Positions 26,422 to 35,800 of a DNA stretch of 64,000 nt are shown in pieces. A model generated the notes under the pieces. The model had not been told where the DNA came from. It did no database searches and worked only from the letters and a program-made list of their open reading frames with translations. Every line of letters starts with the position of its first letter. Position 1 is the first letter of the stretch. This DNA comes from an uncultured Oligoflexia bacterium (GTDB taxonomy: Bacteria; Bdellovibrionota; Bacteriovoracia; Bacteriovoracales; Bacteriovoracaceae), in the NCBI GenBank assembly GCA_937120495.1, contig CAKZJW010000004.1:1-64000 (forward strand), written 5' to 3'. The position numbers were made by a program, and so were the translations under genes.

Positions 26422-26438
26422 GAGGCGAAAATGAGGCA
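26422..26438 (+). repeat. right end arm-type repeat of the element
   Basis: GAGGCGAAAATGAGGCA, differing from the left copy at 18806-18822 by one base and in the same orientation. It lies about 150 bases inside attR. Confidence 0.5.
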
Positions 26439-26491
26439 GCACAAAAAATAACCACCAATCTTCGCCAACTTTTAATAAAATTAGACAACAA

Positions 26492-26531
26492 ATAGCCAAT
26501 GACTCAAATTAGATTTTAGTTAGTATTAATC
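26492..26531 (+). repeat. right-end sequence shared with the relic element (copy 1)
   Basis: Forty bases, including the core CTCAAATTAGATTTTAG, match 27238-27277 at 34 of 40 positions by eye. Each copy lies 20-60 bases before an attachment-type repeat, so they look like the right ends of two related elements. The 404 bases between 26402 and 26805 contain only this, the arm repeat and the attachment site; no gene is seen there. Confidence 0.65.
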
Positions 26532-26589
26532 GTGCTTTAGAGCACTAGGTTGTTCTTTGGTGTTGGTAATAGTGAATTCGTTTCTTAAT

Positions 26590-26607
26590 TCCCTTGTTCT
26601 CCGCCAT
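26590..26607 (+). repeat. attR of the restriction-modification element
   Basis: Exact 18-base copy of the tRNA-Ser(GGA) 3' end (18735-18752), without the rest of a tRNA. Confidence 0.85.
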
Positions 26608-26805
26608 CTGTTAACTAAATGCTTGATATTAAAAATGTTTTGTTCACTCTCATTATTGACTGTGGCAAAAGTGTTGCGAGAGATTCATTTATGAAAGTTA
26701 GTGGGCTTGAAAGTGTGGCTTGTGACTATCTATTCATGATATTATGATTATAACAGGTTTTATAATTGATATCTATAAGATGAGTTTTATACAAAAGGTA
26801 AAAAC

Positions 26806-27177
26806 ATGCATATATCACAAGACCCAAACTCACCTAAGCTACCGGAAATTAGTTTTGAAGATTTTTTAAAAGTTGATATGAGAATTGGAAAAGTCATTGA
26901 GGTAAATGAGTTTCCTGAGGCACGGAATCCTAGCTTTAAGTTGATAATAGACTTTGGAGAGGGAATAGGAATTAAAAAATCGTCTGCTCAAATAACGGAT
27001 CACTATGGTAAATCTGACTTGTTAGATAAAAGTGTCTTAGCTGTTGTGAACTTCGCTCCAAGACAGATTGGAAAGTTTATGTCAGAAGTTTTGGTTATGG
27101 GAGTTGCCGACTCAGAAAACAAGGTAGTGTTATTTGAACCAGATAAGGATATTCCTAATGGAGCTCGATTAATTTAG
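26806..27177 (+). CDS. csaA: CsaA-like tRNA-binding-domain protein
   Basis: 123 residues, the usual CsaA length plus a short N-terminal extension. The EMAP/OB-fold tRNA-binding domain shows FLKVDMRIGKVIEV, SSAQIT, VNFAPRQIGKFMSEVLVMG and a C-terminal IPNGARLI. CsaA is a small dimeric protein with chaperone or protein-export-related activity in Bacillus; the domain also binds RNA. The start at 26806 has AAGG upstream. It stands alone between two attachment-type repeats, so it may have been carried by a mobile element. Confidence 0.85.
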   Translation: MHISQDPNSPKLPEISFEDFLKVDMRIGKVIEVNEFPEARNPSFKLIIDFGEGIGIKKSSAQITDHYGKSDLLDKSVLAVVNFAPRQIGKFMSEVLVMGVADSENKVVLFEPDKDIPNGARLI

Positions 27178-27237
27178 AGTGGCAAAATTGTGGTAACTTG
27201 AACAAAAATAGACCATTTACTTCATCTTGTAATTAAT

Positions 27238-27277
27238 ATAGCCAGTATCTCAAATTAGATTTTAGGTAGTGTTAGTC
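27238..27277 (+). repeat. right-end sequence shared with the larger element (copy 2)
   Basis: Second copy of the 40-base right-end sequence described at 26492-26531. It ends 18 bases before the partial attachment copy at 27296. Confidence 0.65.
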
Positions 27278-27295
27278 TTTCTTTTTAGAATTTAA

Positions 27296-27310
27296 TTGTT
27301 CTCCGCCATT
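27296..27310 (+). repeat. partial attachment-site copy, outer boundary of the relic
   Basis: TTGTTCTCCGCCATT, 15 bases identical to the tRNA-Ser(GGA) end at 18739-18753. The upstream CCC of the longer repeat has been lost or never duplicated. Confidence 0.7.
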
Positions 27311-27316
27311 ACTAAT

Positions 27317-28330
27317 TTACCTATTGATATACTTTTTCTTAATCGTTTCAAGAAGTTTGAATGAGTAAACTGTTTTTGTAGTACCTATTACAGTTTTGTA
27401 AGTCTTAACACCATTCTTTTTTACAAACATAGGATTAATACGTTGATTATCAACAAATCTTATTTTTGTTTTTAAAAAGAATATTTGGTTGGGAATATTA
27501 TGAACCATTGAATTTAGATGTATTAAGACTCCACCACTAGTGTTTTGTAAAACAACCAATGGACCAGAGAGAGCATAGATACAATTTTCTTTAATGCTTT
27601 GTTTGAAATAAATTGCTTCAAATAAATTATCACTTTTACAAAAATTAATTTTATATTTTCTTTCAATGTTTTTAATATAATTTTTTCTCTCCTGAATCGG
27701 CTCCAAGATGACTTTGTTTCTAGTTGAAAAAAGAGCTTTTAAAATATTTTGATTTTCACTGTTTGAAACGTTCAATAAATTGAAATAGATCTCATCCCAA
27801 GTTTTGCTAGTAGGCTTATATAAATTATTTCTTTTTAAAGAGTTTGCAAAAAGAATAGAGAATTTTCTAACTCCAAGGTTGATATCCTTTTTACTAAGTT
27901 TTTCAATAATTAATTGTACCATTTGAGGACAAACTTGCATTGAGGCGTCAGCGAGATCTTTTGGTCTTGGTGTAAGCCCTGCTTCTATGATTATCTTTAC
28001 AATTTCTGTTCTGCAGGTGCTTTTATTAAAAATAGAGTGTCTACTATTTGTGTCTATACCAGTTATGGCTGTGGTTAATCTTCTGTAGGCAGCAGTTTGG
28101 TTACTTTGTTCTTCTCTTTTGTTTGGAATAAGTTTGAAATTATTTCTTAAAAAACTTCTTTGTTTTAAAAGAACTTTAAGTTTTTCTTTGTTGTTGTTTT
28201 GAAGAATTTTACGATAACTTTCATTTCTGTAATTCATATTGTTGTCAAAGTTGTTGAATGGATCTTGAATTGTTTTTGAAGCACAACTTGATACTAAAAG
28301 AGTAATAGCGGTTAAATATAAATGAAACAT
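27317..28330 (-). CDS. putative lipoprotein of unknown function
   Basis: 337 residues with a signal peptide and lipobox ending LLVSSC (cysteine near residue 16), so probably membrane-anchored outside the cytoplasm. The mature part is basic and helical (NKEKLKVLLKQRSFLR, ERKNYIKNIERKYK) with a beta-rich region near 265-320. No family is recognised. It begins just outside the last attachment-type repeat and is convergent with csaA. The about 290 bases upstream (28331-28623) contain no gene and must hold the divergent promoters. Confidence 0.7.
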   Translation of the reverse strand: MFHLYLTAITLLVSSCASKTIQDPFNNFDNNMNYRNESYRKILQNNNKEKLKVLLKQRSFLRNNFKLIPNKREEQSNQTAAYRRLTTAITGIDTNSRHSIFNKSTCRTEIVKIIIEAGLTPRPKDLADASMQVCPQMVQLIIEKLSKKDINLGVRKFSILFANSLKRNNLYKPTSKTWDEIYFNLLNVSNSENQNILKALFSTRNKVILEPIQERKNYIKNIERKYKINFCKSDNLFEAIYFKQSIKENCIYALSGPLVVLQNTSGGVLIHLNSMVHNIPNQIFFLKTKIRFVDNQRINPMFVKKNGVKTYKTVIGTTKTVYSFKLLETIKKKYINR

Positions 28331-28623
28331 TCTTTACCTTTTTGGACGTTAATATTAACTATAGTCTATAAGATCTTCTGAAATAGTAAACTCATATTGA
28401 AGAGATACTTATATTCCAAGTAAAAAAAGATAGTATTAAGAAAGTATTAATGTTTGTTGAAATAATATTAAGGAAAGATTTATCCAACATTTATTTAAGT
28501 AAATCTTTAGTGAGTTGTAATAGTTCATTTCCTTATCATAATAAAAAAAATAATATATCTTTTGTTTTTTTTACATTACCAATGACTATTCTCGAATAGA
28601 AATTAATAAAACTAAGGAGAAGA

Positions 28624-29253
28624 ATGAAAAGTTTACTAGTATTAATGTGCACGTTAACCATCGGATTCGCTTACGGGCAAGAAACAAAACATCAAATTTC
28701 CTTTGGTGCGAATCAATCACTTGAGCTAAGTGGGTCTAGTTCGAAAGCAGAGTTTGATTCATCCTTAAATGTTGAAGACTACGTTAACGGAAGTGGAAAT
28801 TTTTCAGTTAACTATCTTTATTCTGTTTCTGAAAAAATTCAATTAGGTCTTTCTCTTTATAATAAAAGATCTCATAGCAAAATAGAATTTGATTCAGGTT
28901 CAAAATCAGAAAGTATATCTGAAGACAGAGGAACATACTTCTTGTTTAACTATAACTTTAATTCTGAACTATCTCGCTCATGGTATTTGGGCTTTGGTTT
29001 TGGTCGAGAAACCTTTAAGGAAGAAAATGAGGATACAACAGGTACTAAAAGTGACTCTGAATCTTCTGTTTCCGCTAGCATTTTCTATTTTGGTAAACGC
29101 TTTTCATTAGAGTTTTTTGGAATTAAAAATTTAACTTATGCTCCAATGATTTCTTATCATTTTGGTGAAACTAGTGGGGATTTGGAAGATGATGGTATCG
29201 AAGAAATAAGAATTTTGACATTTGATATATTAAAAGTTGATTTATTATTTTAA
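28624..29253 (+). CDS. outer-membrane beta-barrel protein
   Basis: 209 residues with a signal peptide (MKSLLVLMCTLTIGFAYG-Q). The mature part has alternating amphipathic strands (FSVNYLYSV, IQLGLSLYN, SWYLGFGFGRE) and Ser/Glu/Asp-rich surface loops, and ends VDLLF with a terminal phenylalanine. AAGGAGA lies just before the start. The style and acidic Ser-rich loops resemble the barrel gene at 40335. It is convergent with the RCC1 lipoprotein genes and shares a terminator with them. Its ligand or role is unknown. Confidence 0.75.
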   Translation: MKSLLVLMCTLTIGFAYGQETKHQISFGANQSLELSGSSSKAEFDSSLNVEDYVNGSGNFSVNYLYSVSEKIQLGLSLYNKRSHSKIEFDSGSKSESISEDRGTYFLFNYNFNSELSRSWYLGFGFGRETFKEENEDTTGTKSDSESSVSASIFYFGKRFSLEFFGIKNLTYAPMISYHFGETSGDLEDDGIEEIRILTFDILKVDLLF

Positions 29254-29261
29254 AATTTTTC

Positions 29262-29290
29262 GAGGTGGTAATAGCTTTTTACCACCTCAT
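29262..29290. terminator. bidirectional terminator
   Basis: GAGGTGGTAA (29262-29271) and TTACCACCTC (29279-29288) form a perfect ten-pair stem between convergent genes, with T/A-rich flanks on both sides. Confidence 0.8.
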
Positions 29291-29305
29291 TATTAAAATA
29301 GATTA

Positions 29306-32300
29306 TTAATAAGTCACCGGTAAATTATCACCCATACTCAAAATATCTAATCCGATGCTAAAGCGATGTCCCTGTCCAAGTTGACCTGTTCCATTATTTC
29401 CCCAACACTTAACATCATTGTTATCCATAACAGCACATGTACTGTATCCAGCTGCATAAACTTTCAAAGGCCTATCTGTTGATCCAAGTTTTACATATGG
29501 CAGATTGTCACCCATTTCAGATGCCCCATCTCCACGATGAGCTGAGCTTCCATTTCCTAATTGGCCATAACCGGCGTATCCCCAGCATTTGATTTTATCA
29601 TTATCAAGAAGTGCACACGTATGATAGATACCTGTTGCGATTTGTTTGGCAGTTCGTCCTGTACCAAGGTCTACAGCTTGAAGAGAGTCACCTGTTTCAG
29701 CAAGTTGGTCACCAATATTTCCGGTTGTGTTGTAACCCGTTTGTCCGTAATTACTTCTTCCCCAACATTTTATATTTCCGTTATCTAATAGAGCACACCA
29801 GTGTTCGTGTCCTGCTGATATTTGTTTTGCTGATCTACCAGCTCCTAAATTAACAGAACCATATGTTGCTGTACCTGAGGCACCGTTATGTCCTCGTTGA
29901 GCTGAGTCACCCAAGGCTAGACGACCATGACCATTGTATCCAAAACATTTAACTTGATCATTATCCATAATTACACAGCTAAAACCATTTCCAGCAGTAA
30001 CTTCTTTCGCTGTTCTTCCAGCACCGAAGTCCACAGTAGAGAGGTTGTCACCCATTTCATTGGCCCCATCACCTCTGTCTGTTTGGTTGTTACTTCCGCG
30101 TCTTCCGTTTGCACCATCACCCCAACATTTTAAATCGTTAGAAGATAGAACGGCACACGTATGGTTTTCCCAACCAGCAATTTGTTTTGCAACAAGGCCA
30201 GAACCAAGATCAACTGCAGGTAAATTATCACCCATTTCATTAGATGAATCACCAATGTTTGCAGTATTTCCGTAGCCAAGTCTACCGTTCGCACCAATAC
30301 CAAAACATTTTGTTTCATCGTTATCTAAAATTACGCATGTATGATTTCTACCCGAGAAAGTAGATTTAACAAATCTTCCTGTTCCAAAATCTACATTTAC
30401 TTGTGTTGCTACGGTTTCACTAGGTTCATCACCATAACTCATTTGTCCTGATCCAAGACTTCCACTTTGATCAGCACCCCAACATTTAATTTTATTATCA
30501 TTTAAAAGTGCACATGTTGACTGGTCTGATACTGCGACCATTGTAGCAAACTTTCCAGCTCCAAGATTTACACTTTGAAGAGAGGCTCCCATTTCGCCAG
30601 AGTTATCTCCAATACGAGTTGTATTTTCATAACCAAGCTGTCCTGAAGAATTATTTCCCCAACATTTTAAATTATTTAAATTTGTTATTACACAAGTTGT
30701 AAGATTAGATAGAGCGATAGAGGATACAGTTTCACCCGGGCCAAGATCTACGAAAGGAAGATTATCACCCATCTCATTTACTGAATCACCTTTTTGAGAG
30801 GTGTTACCAATACCAAGCTGACCATTTGAATTAACACCCCAACATTTTAAGCCACCGTTGTTAAAGGTTGCACAAGATCTATAACCTTTTACATATATGC
30901 CTGTTGGAAAAGAAACTGATCCAAGGTCGATTGCTGGAAGATTATCTCCCATCTGGTTTGCTGATTTCCCAATTACGGCTGAAGTACCTAATTCAAGGCC
31001 TAGTTGACCGCTATTATTTCTTCCCCAGCATTTAACAGTATTATTATCAAGTAGGGCACATGTATGAAAAAAGCCCGTAGAAATTTGCTGTACTGTACGT
31101 CCAGCTCCTAAATCGACAAAAGGAATATCTTTTGGTTTTTGTGTTATGGTTGACCCATTTTCATATCCTAGTTGGCCATAATTACTGCGCCCAAAACATT
31201 TAACTTTATTGTCTGGTGCAATCAGTACACAACTGAATTCATGTCCAGCAGAAATCTGAACTAATGATTTTCCCGCACCGAGATCCACTGAAGGAAGTGC
31301 ATTCCCACAAGATCCAAGTGTGCTACAGTAGTCAGTTTGATTTCCATAACCAAGTCGCCCGTGAGCCCCTTCACCAAAACATTTTAAACCACTAGTTGTA
31401 TCTACACATGTTCCATAGCTTCCAGCCGAGATTCTATTTTCAATTGAAAGATTTGTTGCAACTGTTACACCGTCACCTAAAGAAGAGAAAGGAAGAATAT
31501 TTCCCATTTGAGAGCTATACCCACCTCGGTGTGTTTGATCTCCATTACCAAGTCTTCCGTTGCTTCCAGATCCCCAACACTTCATTTTATTATTAGAGAA
31601 TAAAGCACACTTATGGCCATAAAGACTTGAAAATATTCCTACAGGATTCGCTACAGTTCCTAGATCAACATGTGAAAGATTATCACCCATTTCATTTATG
31701 GCGTCTCCGACTAATGAGTTACCATCTCCTAAAGAAGCACCAGATCTTTCACCCCAGCACTTATAGTCACTGCCATTATTTGTTGAGTTAATATGGTTAG
31801 CACAAACAAAATTATTTCCCATTGAAATTTGTTTTAAGTTAAAAGTTTGAACTGTAATGTCATCTATAAAACCATTGGCATCAATAGAGCGAATTACTGT
31901 TGAGTCGGCAATGGTAGGTGCTGTAAATACACCTGTGTTAGAATCGACAGAGCCTGTTCCTGAAATTATTGAATATACTAGGGGAGCGGATCCTTCGCTA
32001 GATGTGATTGTAGATATTTGCTCTGGAGCAATATTAGTTTGCGTTGCAGAAAGGTTAGGACCTTTTCTGATTGTAATATTTGATTCTGCATAATTGGAGT
32101 TTCCATCTGTAACTCTAACAATTGTCGTGCCTTCAGTAGAAGGTGCAGTATATAAGCCATTGGCATCAATAGTACCTGTCCCAGCATAAATAGAATAACT
32201 ATAAGGAGCGGCACCACCAGCAACTGAAAAGTTGTGAGTGGCCAAGTCCTCAATCGTTAAAGTAGTTGGCGTTATAGTTAAGGCATCAACGATTGTAATG

Positions 32301-32842
32301 GTTGATCTTGAAGTTTGTTGATCACTATCTGTAACCTGAACAATTGCTACACCACTTGTAGCAGCTGAAGTATAAACACCAGTATTTGCATCGACACTAC
32401 CAAGTCCAGAAATTAGAGAATATGAATATGGAGCAACTCCTCCTATCGCAGTGAAGGTAAAGTTTTTGCTAGTTCCCATTGTTGTTGTTGTCGGAGTAAT
32501 TTGAAGGTTTGTACCTACCACAATAACTGCGTATGCAGAGTTTCCACCAGCATCAGTAACCTTCACGGTATTATTTCCTATACTATTTGAAGCTGTATAG
32601 AGCCCTGTAGTTGGATCTACTGATCCAAAACCGGAATCAAGAGAAAAGACATAGGGCGCGTTGCCACCAACAGCCGATAGTTGTGTTGTACTATTTGGCG
32701 TAATTGAAACAGTCGGAGGCGATATCTTTAAAAGGCTTATTGTAATATCCTGTGCCGCTTGGCCAGAAGCTTCGCCGTCACCTTTTTGAATACAAGAATA
32801 TGTTAACAAAAAAATAAATATGAGTGTTAATAACCTAATCAT
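29306..32842 (-). CDS. lipoprotein with four Ig-like repeats and about 14 RCC1 units (paralogue A)
   Basis: 1178 residues. The signal peptide and lipobox end LTYSC. About 30-340 contain four repeats of some 75 residues (GGxAPYSYSLxSGxGSVD, NTGVYTA, VxVTD), an Ig/cadherin-like bacterial surface fold. From about 340 to the end there are about 14 units of 50-60 residues, each with HTCALLDN-type and KCWGxNxxGQLG signatures, which is the RCC1 blade. Fourteen units would make two seven-bladed propellers. Each blade has two cysteines, which may form disulfides outside the cell. The gene overlaps paralogue B by 4 bases. It is probably a surface protein for binding; its partner is unknown. Confidence 0.85.
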   Translation of the reverse strand: MIRLLTLIFIFLLTYSCIQKGDGEASGQAAQDITISLLKISPPTVSITPNSTTQLSAVGGNAPYVFSLDSGFGSVDPTTGLYTASNSIGNNTVKVTDAGGNSAYAVIVVGTNLQITPTTTTMGTSKNFTFTAIGGVAPYSYSLISGLGSVDANTGVYTSAATSGVAIVQVTDSDQQTSRSTITIVDALTITPTTLTIEDLATHNFSVAGGAAPYSYSIYAGTGTIDANGLYTAPSTEGTTIVRVTDGNSNYAESNITIRKGPNLSATQTNIAPEQISTITSSEGSAPLVYSIISGTGSVDSNTGVFTAPTIADSTVIRSIDANGFIDDITVQTFNLKQISMGNNFVCANHINSTNNGSDYKCWGERSGASLGDGNSLVGDAINEMGDNLSHVDLGTVANPVGIFSSLYGHKCALFSNNKMKCWGSGSNGRLGNGDQTHRGGYSSQMGNILPFSSLGDGVTVATNLSIENRISAGSYGTCVDTTSGLKCFGEGAHGRLGYGNQTDYCSTLGSCGNALPSVDLGAGKSLVQISAGHEFSCVLIAPDNKVKCFGRSNYGQLGYENGSTITQKPKDIPFVDLGAGRTVQQISTGFFHTCALLDNNTVKCWGRNNSGQLGLELGTSAVIGKSANQMGDNLPAIDLGSVSFPTGIYVKGYRSCATFNNGGLKCWGVNSNGQLGIGNTSQKGDSVNEMGDNLPFVDLGPGETVSSIALSNLTTCVITNLNNLKCWGNNSSGQLGYENTTRIGDNSGEMGASLQSVNLGAGKFATMVAVSDQSTCALLNDNKIKCWGADQSGSLGSGQMSYGDEPSETVATQVNVDFGTGRFVKSTFSGRNHTCVILDNDETKCFGIGANGRLGYGNTANIGDSSNEMGDNLPAVDLGSGLVAKQIAGWENHTCAVLSSNDLKCWGDGANGRRGSNNQTDRGDGANEMGDNLSTVDFGAGRTAKEVTAGNGFSCVIMDNDQVKCFGYNGHGRLALGDSAQRGHNGASGTATYGSVNLGAGRSAKQISAGHEHWCALLDNGNIKCWGRSNYGQTGYNTTGNIGDQLAETGDSLQAVDLGTGRTAKQIATGIYHTCALLDNDKIKCWGYAGYGQLGNGSSAHRGDGASEMGDNLPYVKLGSTDRPLKVYAAGYSTCAVMDNNDVKCWGNNGTGQLGQGHRFSIGLDILSMGDNLPVTY

Positions 32843-35800
32843 TTATAATCAACTCCTGGAAGGCTATCACCGAGTGTGATGCTTAACGTTCCGATATTTG
32901 CTTTATGTCCCAGGCCTAATTGCGCATTATCATTTCTACCCCAGCATTTAACTGTTCCATCATTTAAAGTTGCACAACTATGACTCTCGCCTGCAAAAAC
33001 ATCAATTGCTGTTTTATTTGTTCCTAAATTTACAATAGGTAAGTTATCACCCATCTCAAGAGAACCATCTCCCATCTGGGTTGTGTTCCCAATACCAAGT
33101 TGTCCATACGTGTTGTTACCCCAACACTTAACGTGATCATTATCCATAACAACACAAGTATGTCGTCTTCCGCAGCTCATTGATTTAACACTCCGGTTTG
33201 TTCCAAGATTTACAAAAGGTAAATTATCTCCCATATCAGCAGGTGTTTTTCCTTTGTGATCTACGGCGCCTATGCCGAGATAATCTTTAATTCCCCAACA
33301 TTTAACTTGGTTGTTAGTATTAAGTGAGCACACAAAATTATCACCAGCACAAATATTTTTTGAAGAAACGGCAGCACCAAGGTTTATAAAAGGTAAGTTG
33401 TTACCCATCTCGTTTGCACCGTCACCTTTTTGTGTGAGATTACCAATCCCAAGTTGTCCGTATCCGTTATAACCCCAACATTTAATTTTTCCATTAGTAA
33501 ATCGAGCACAATTAAAATGTGTACCGGATGCAACTTGCACTGGTGTACTAACGTTTCCAAGATCAGTATTAATAAAGTTATCACCAACTTCAGCTAATTG
33601 ATCTCCTCTGTCTGTTTTATTTCCGTGACCGAGTTGACCATTGTCATTTCTTCCCCAACATTTAACAGAGTTATCACTTAAAACAGCACATCCACCACGG
33701 TAACCCACATCGAAGTCTTTTACCGTTCTTCCGAAACCAAAATTAATGTATTGAATATTTCCATCACCCCAATGTGTTGCTAGATGACCACGGTTAGAGC
33801 CATTTCCACTTGCTCTACTTCCTTCGCCACCATAACCCCAACATGCGAGTTGATCGTTTGTATTTAATCCACAAGTAACATAGATGTATGATTTTAATTT
33901 TTTAAAACTTGGTTCACTTCCAGTATTTAGGGCCGTTAAATTAGATCCCATATCTGAAGGCGAGTCACCAATGAGAAAGTCTTCTGTTCCACGACTTCCA
34001 TAATAATCACTTCCCCAACATTTAATTGTATTATCAGAAAGAGAGGCACAGCCAGCATAGTCACGAACTTGAATAGAAGTAATTGTGGCTGTAGAGCTTA
34101 TATTAATTGGACTTAAGTTATCACCAAGTGAAAGTGGACTTTTTCCAACATCAAATAAATGTCCTTGAGCTAGGCCTGCACTATTATTTCTTCCCCAACA
34201 CTTTGTATCGCCATTATCTAAAATGGCACAGACTTGATATGTACCCGCTGAAATTTTAGTCGCTGATCTTCCCGCTCCTAAGTTTACTTCTAGCATTGAA
34301 TCGCCCATTAAGGTCGAATTTTTTCCAGAGTCTGCTGTTGAACCAACTCCAAGTTGTCCATAGCCATTATCACCCCAACATTTTATCTGATCGTTATCTA
34401 AAATAGTACAAGTCGCTTCACCCATACACGCAAGTTTTTTTGCAGATCTTCCTGTACCAAGGTTTACAAATGGAAGATTATCTCCCATCTCAGCAGGGGC
34501 TCTACCGATATTTTGAGTAGCTCTTTCATGGCCAAGTTCACCTTGATAATTCCTTCCCCAACATTTAACTTGGTCGTTATCTAAAATTGCACATGAATGA
34601 TAAAATCCAGTACAAATATCCTTTGCTGTTTTTCCTGTTCCAAGATTTACTTCGGATAATAAATTTGGTGTTTCTGAGGGATGATCACCTGTTGTGTTAG
34701 TAATTCCGAGTCCGGTTTGTCCGTACCCATTATGACCCCAACACTTAACTTTATTAGAAGCTGTTAAAACGCATGTATGATAAACACCAACTGATACTTT
34801 TACCGCAGTCTCAGCTCCTAGATTAACGGTTGGTATATTATCTCCAACCTCTGTCGCACCATCAGAAATTGCAGAAGTATTTCCACGTCCCAATTTCCCA
34901 TTACCATTATAACCCCAACACTTTAAACTATTATCGTCTAAAATTGCACAAGCAGTGTGATGGTTAATATCAAAAGCATCTTCAATAGGGAGAACGCTAT
35001 TTATAGATCGCCCAGTACCTAGATTCATAAATGGAAGGTTGTCTCCCATTTGTCCGTCTTTATATCCAATAGAAGTTCTAGTTCCAACACCTCGTTGACC
35101 ATAATTATTATATCCCCAACATTTAACTTGATTGGTTGTAGAAACTGCACAAGTTGAATAACGACCGACTCTAACAGCGCGAGCATTTATTCCTGAACCA
35201 AGATTAATTGCAGCTAAGTTATCACCAAGGTCACTAGAAGAATCACCAAGAAAATAAAATGGTTTATCACCAATCATTCCTCTTGTTCCTGTATCAACAC
35301 CAAGTCTACCAAAGCACTTAGCACTGGAGGTTGTAAGATCTGTAAAATCCAATACACAACTGTGTAAAGAACCGAGAGCAAGCATAGGTGGAACAAAAAC
35401 ATTAATTGTAGCTGAGTCAGTATTACCATTTAAGTCTGATACTTGAATAACAACAGGGCCAAGAGTTCCTGGTGCTGTATAAACACCAGTTGCTGGATTA
35501 ATACTTCCTCCACCAGAACTTACGGAGTAAGTATATGGAGCAGAACCATTTGTTGTAGAAAAAACTAGCTCTCTATTAATTCCAACAAGGGAACTTGGTG
35601 AACTAATCTGTGGTTTATCTATTATTGTAATAACTGAATCAATTGTATTTGAAGAAGAGTCTGTTACTCTAACTACTGTAGTTCCTGGAGCGTTCGGAGC
35701 AACAAAAATACCCGTCGTAGAATTGATAGAACCTGAACCTGCAAGAATTGTATAAGTGTAAGGATTGTCTCCACCATTTGTTGAATAATTAATTTGCTCA

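Larger units (their letters stand above)
18752..26607 (+). mobile_element. 7.9-kb integrative element in tRNA-Ser(GGA) with restriction-modification cargo
   Basis: Flanked by the exact 18-base repeats at 18735-18752 and 26590-26607. All its genes are on the minus strand: tyrosine recombinase next to attL, RecA-fold ATPase, winged-helix protein, excisionase-like HTH protein, an unknown gene, and a two-methyltransferase restriction-modification set with a small upstream gene. A 17-base near-repeat (GAGGCAAAAATGAGGCA type) lies near both ends and may be recombinase arm sites. There are no capsid or conjugation genes, so it resembles a satellite or a small integrative plasmid rather than a complete phage. 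Confidence 0.85.
26608..27310 (+). mobile_element. 0.7-kb relic of a second element in the same attachment site
   Basis: It is bounded by the attachment copy at 26590-26607 and a shorter one at 27296-27310. Its left part contains CTCTCATTATTGACT (26647-26661), like CTCTATCATTGACT just inside the left end of the larger element. Its right part (27238-27277) matches the right end of the larger element. So both ends of a related element remain, with csaA between them and no integrase. Whether csaA was cargo or was trapped cannot be decided from sequence. Confidence 0.55.

Noticed and set aside
29561-32253. Several open frames opposite or out of phase with the RCC1 lipoprotein gene
   Set aside because: They are by-products of the repetitive RCC1 coding sequence, without ribosome-binding sites or protein-like composition.
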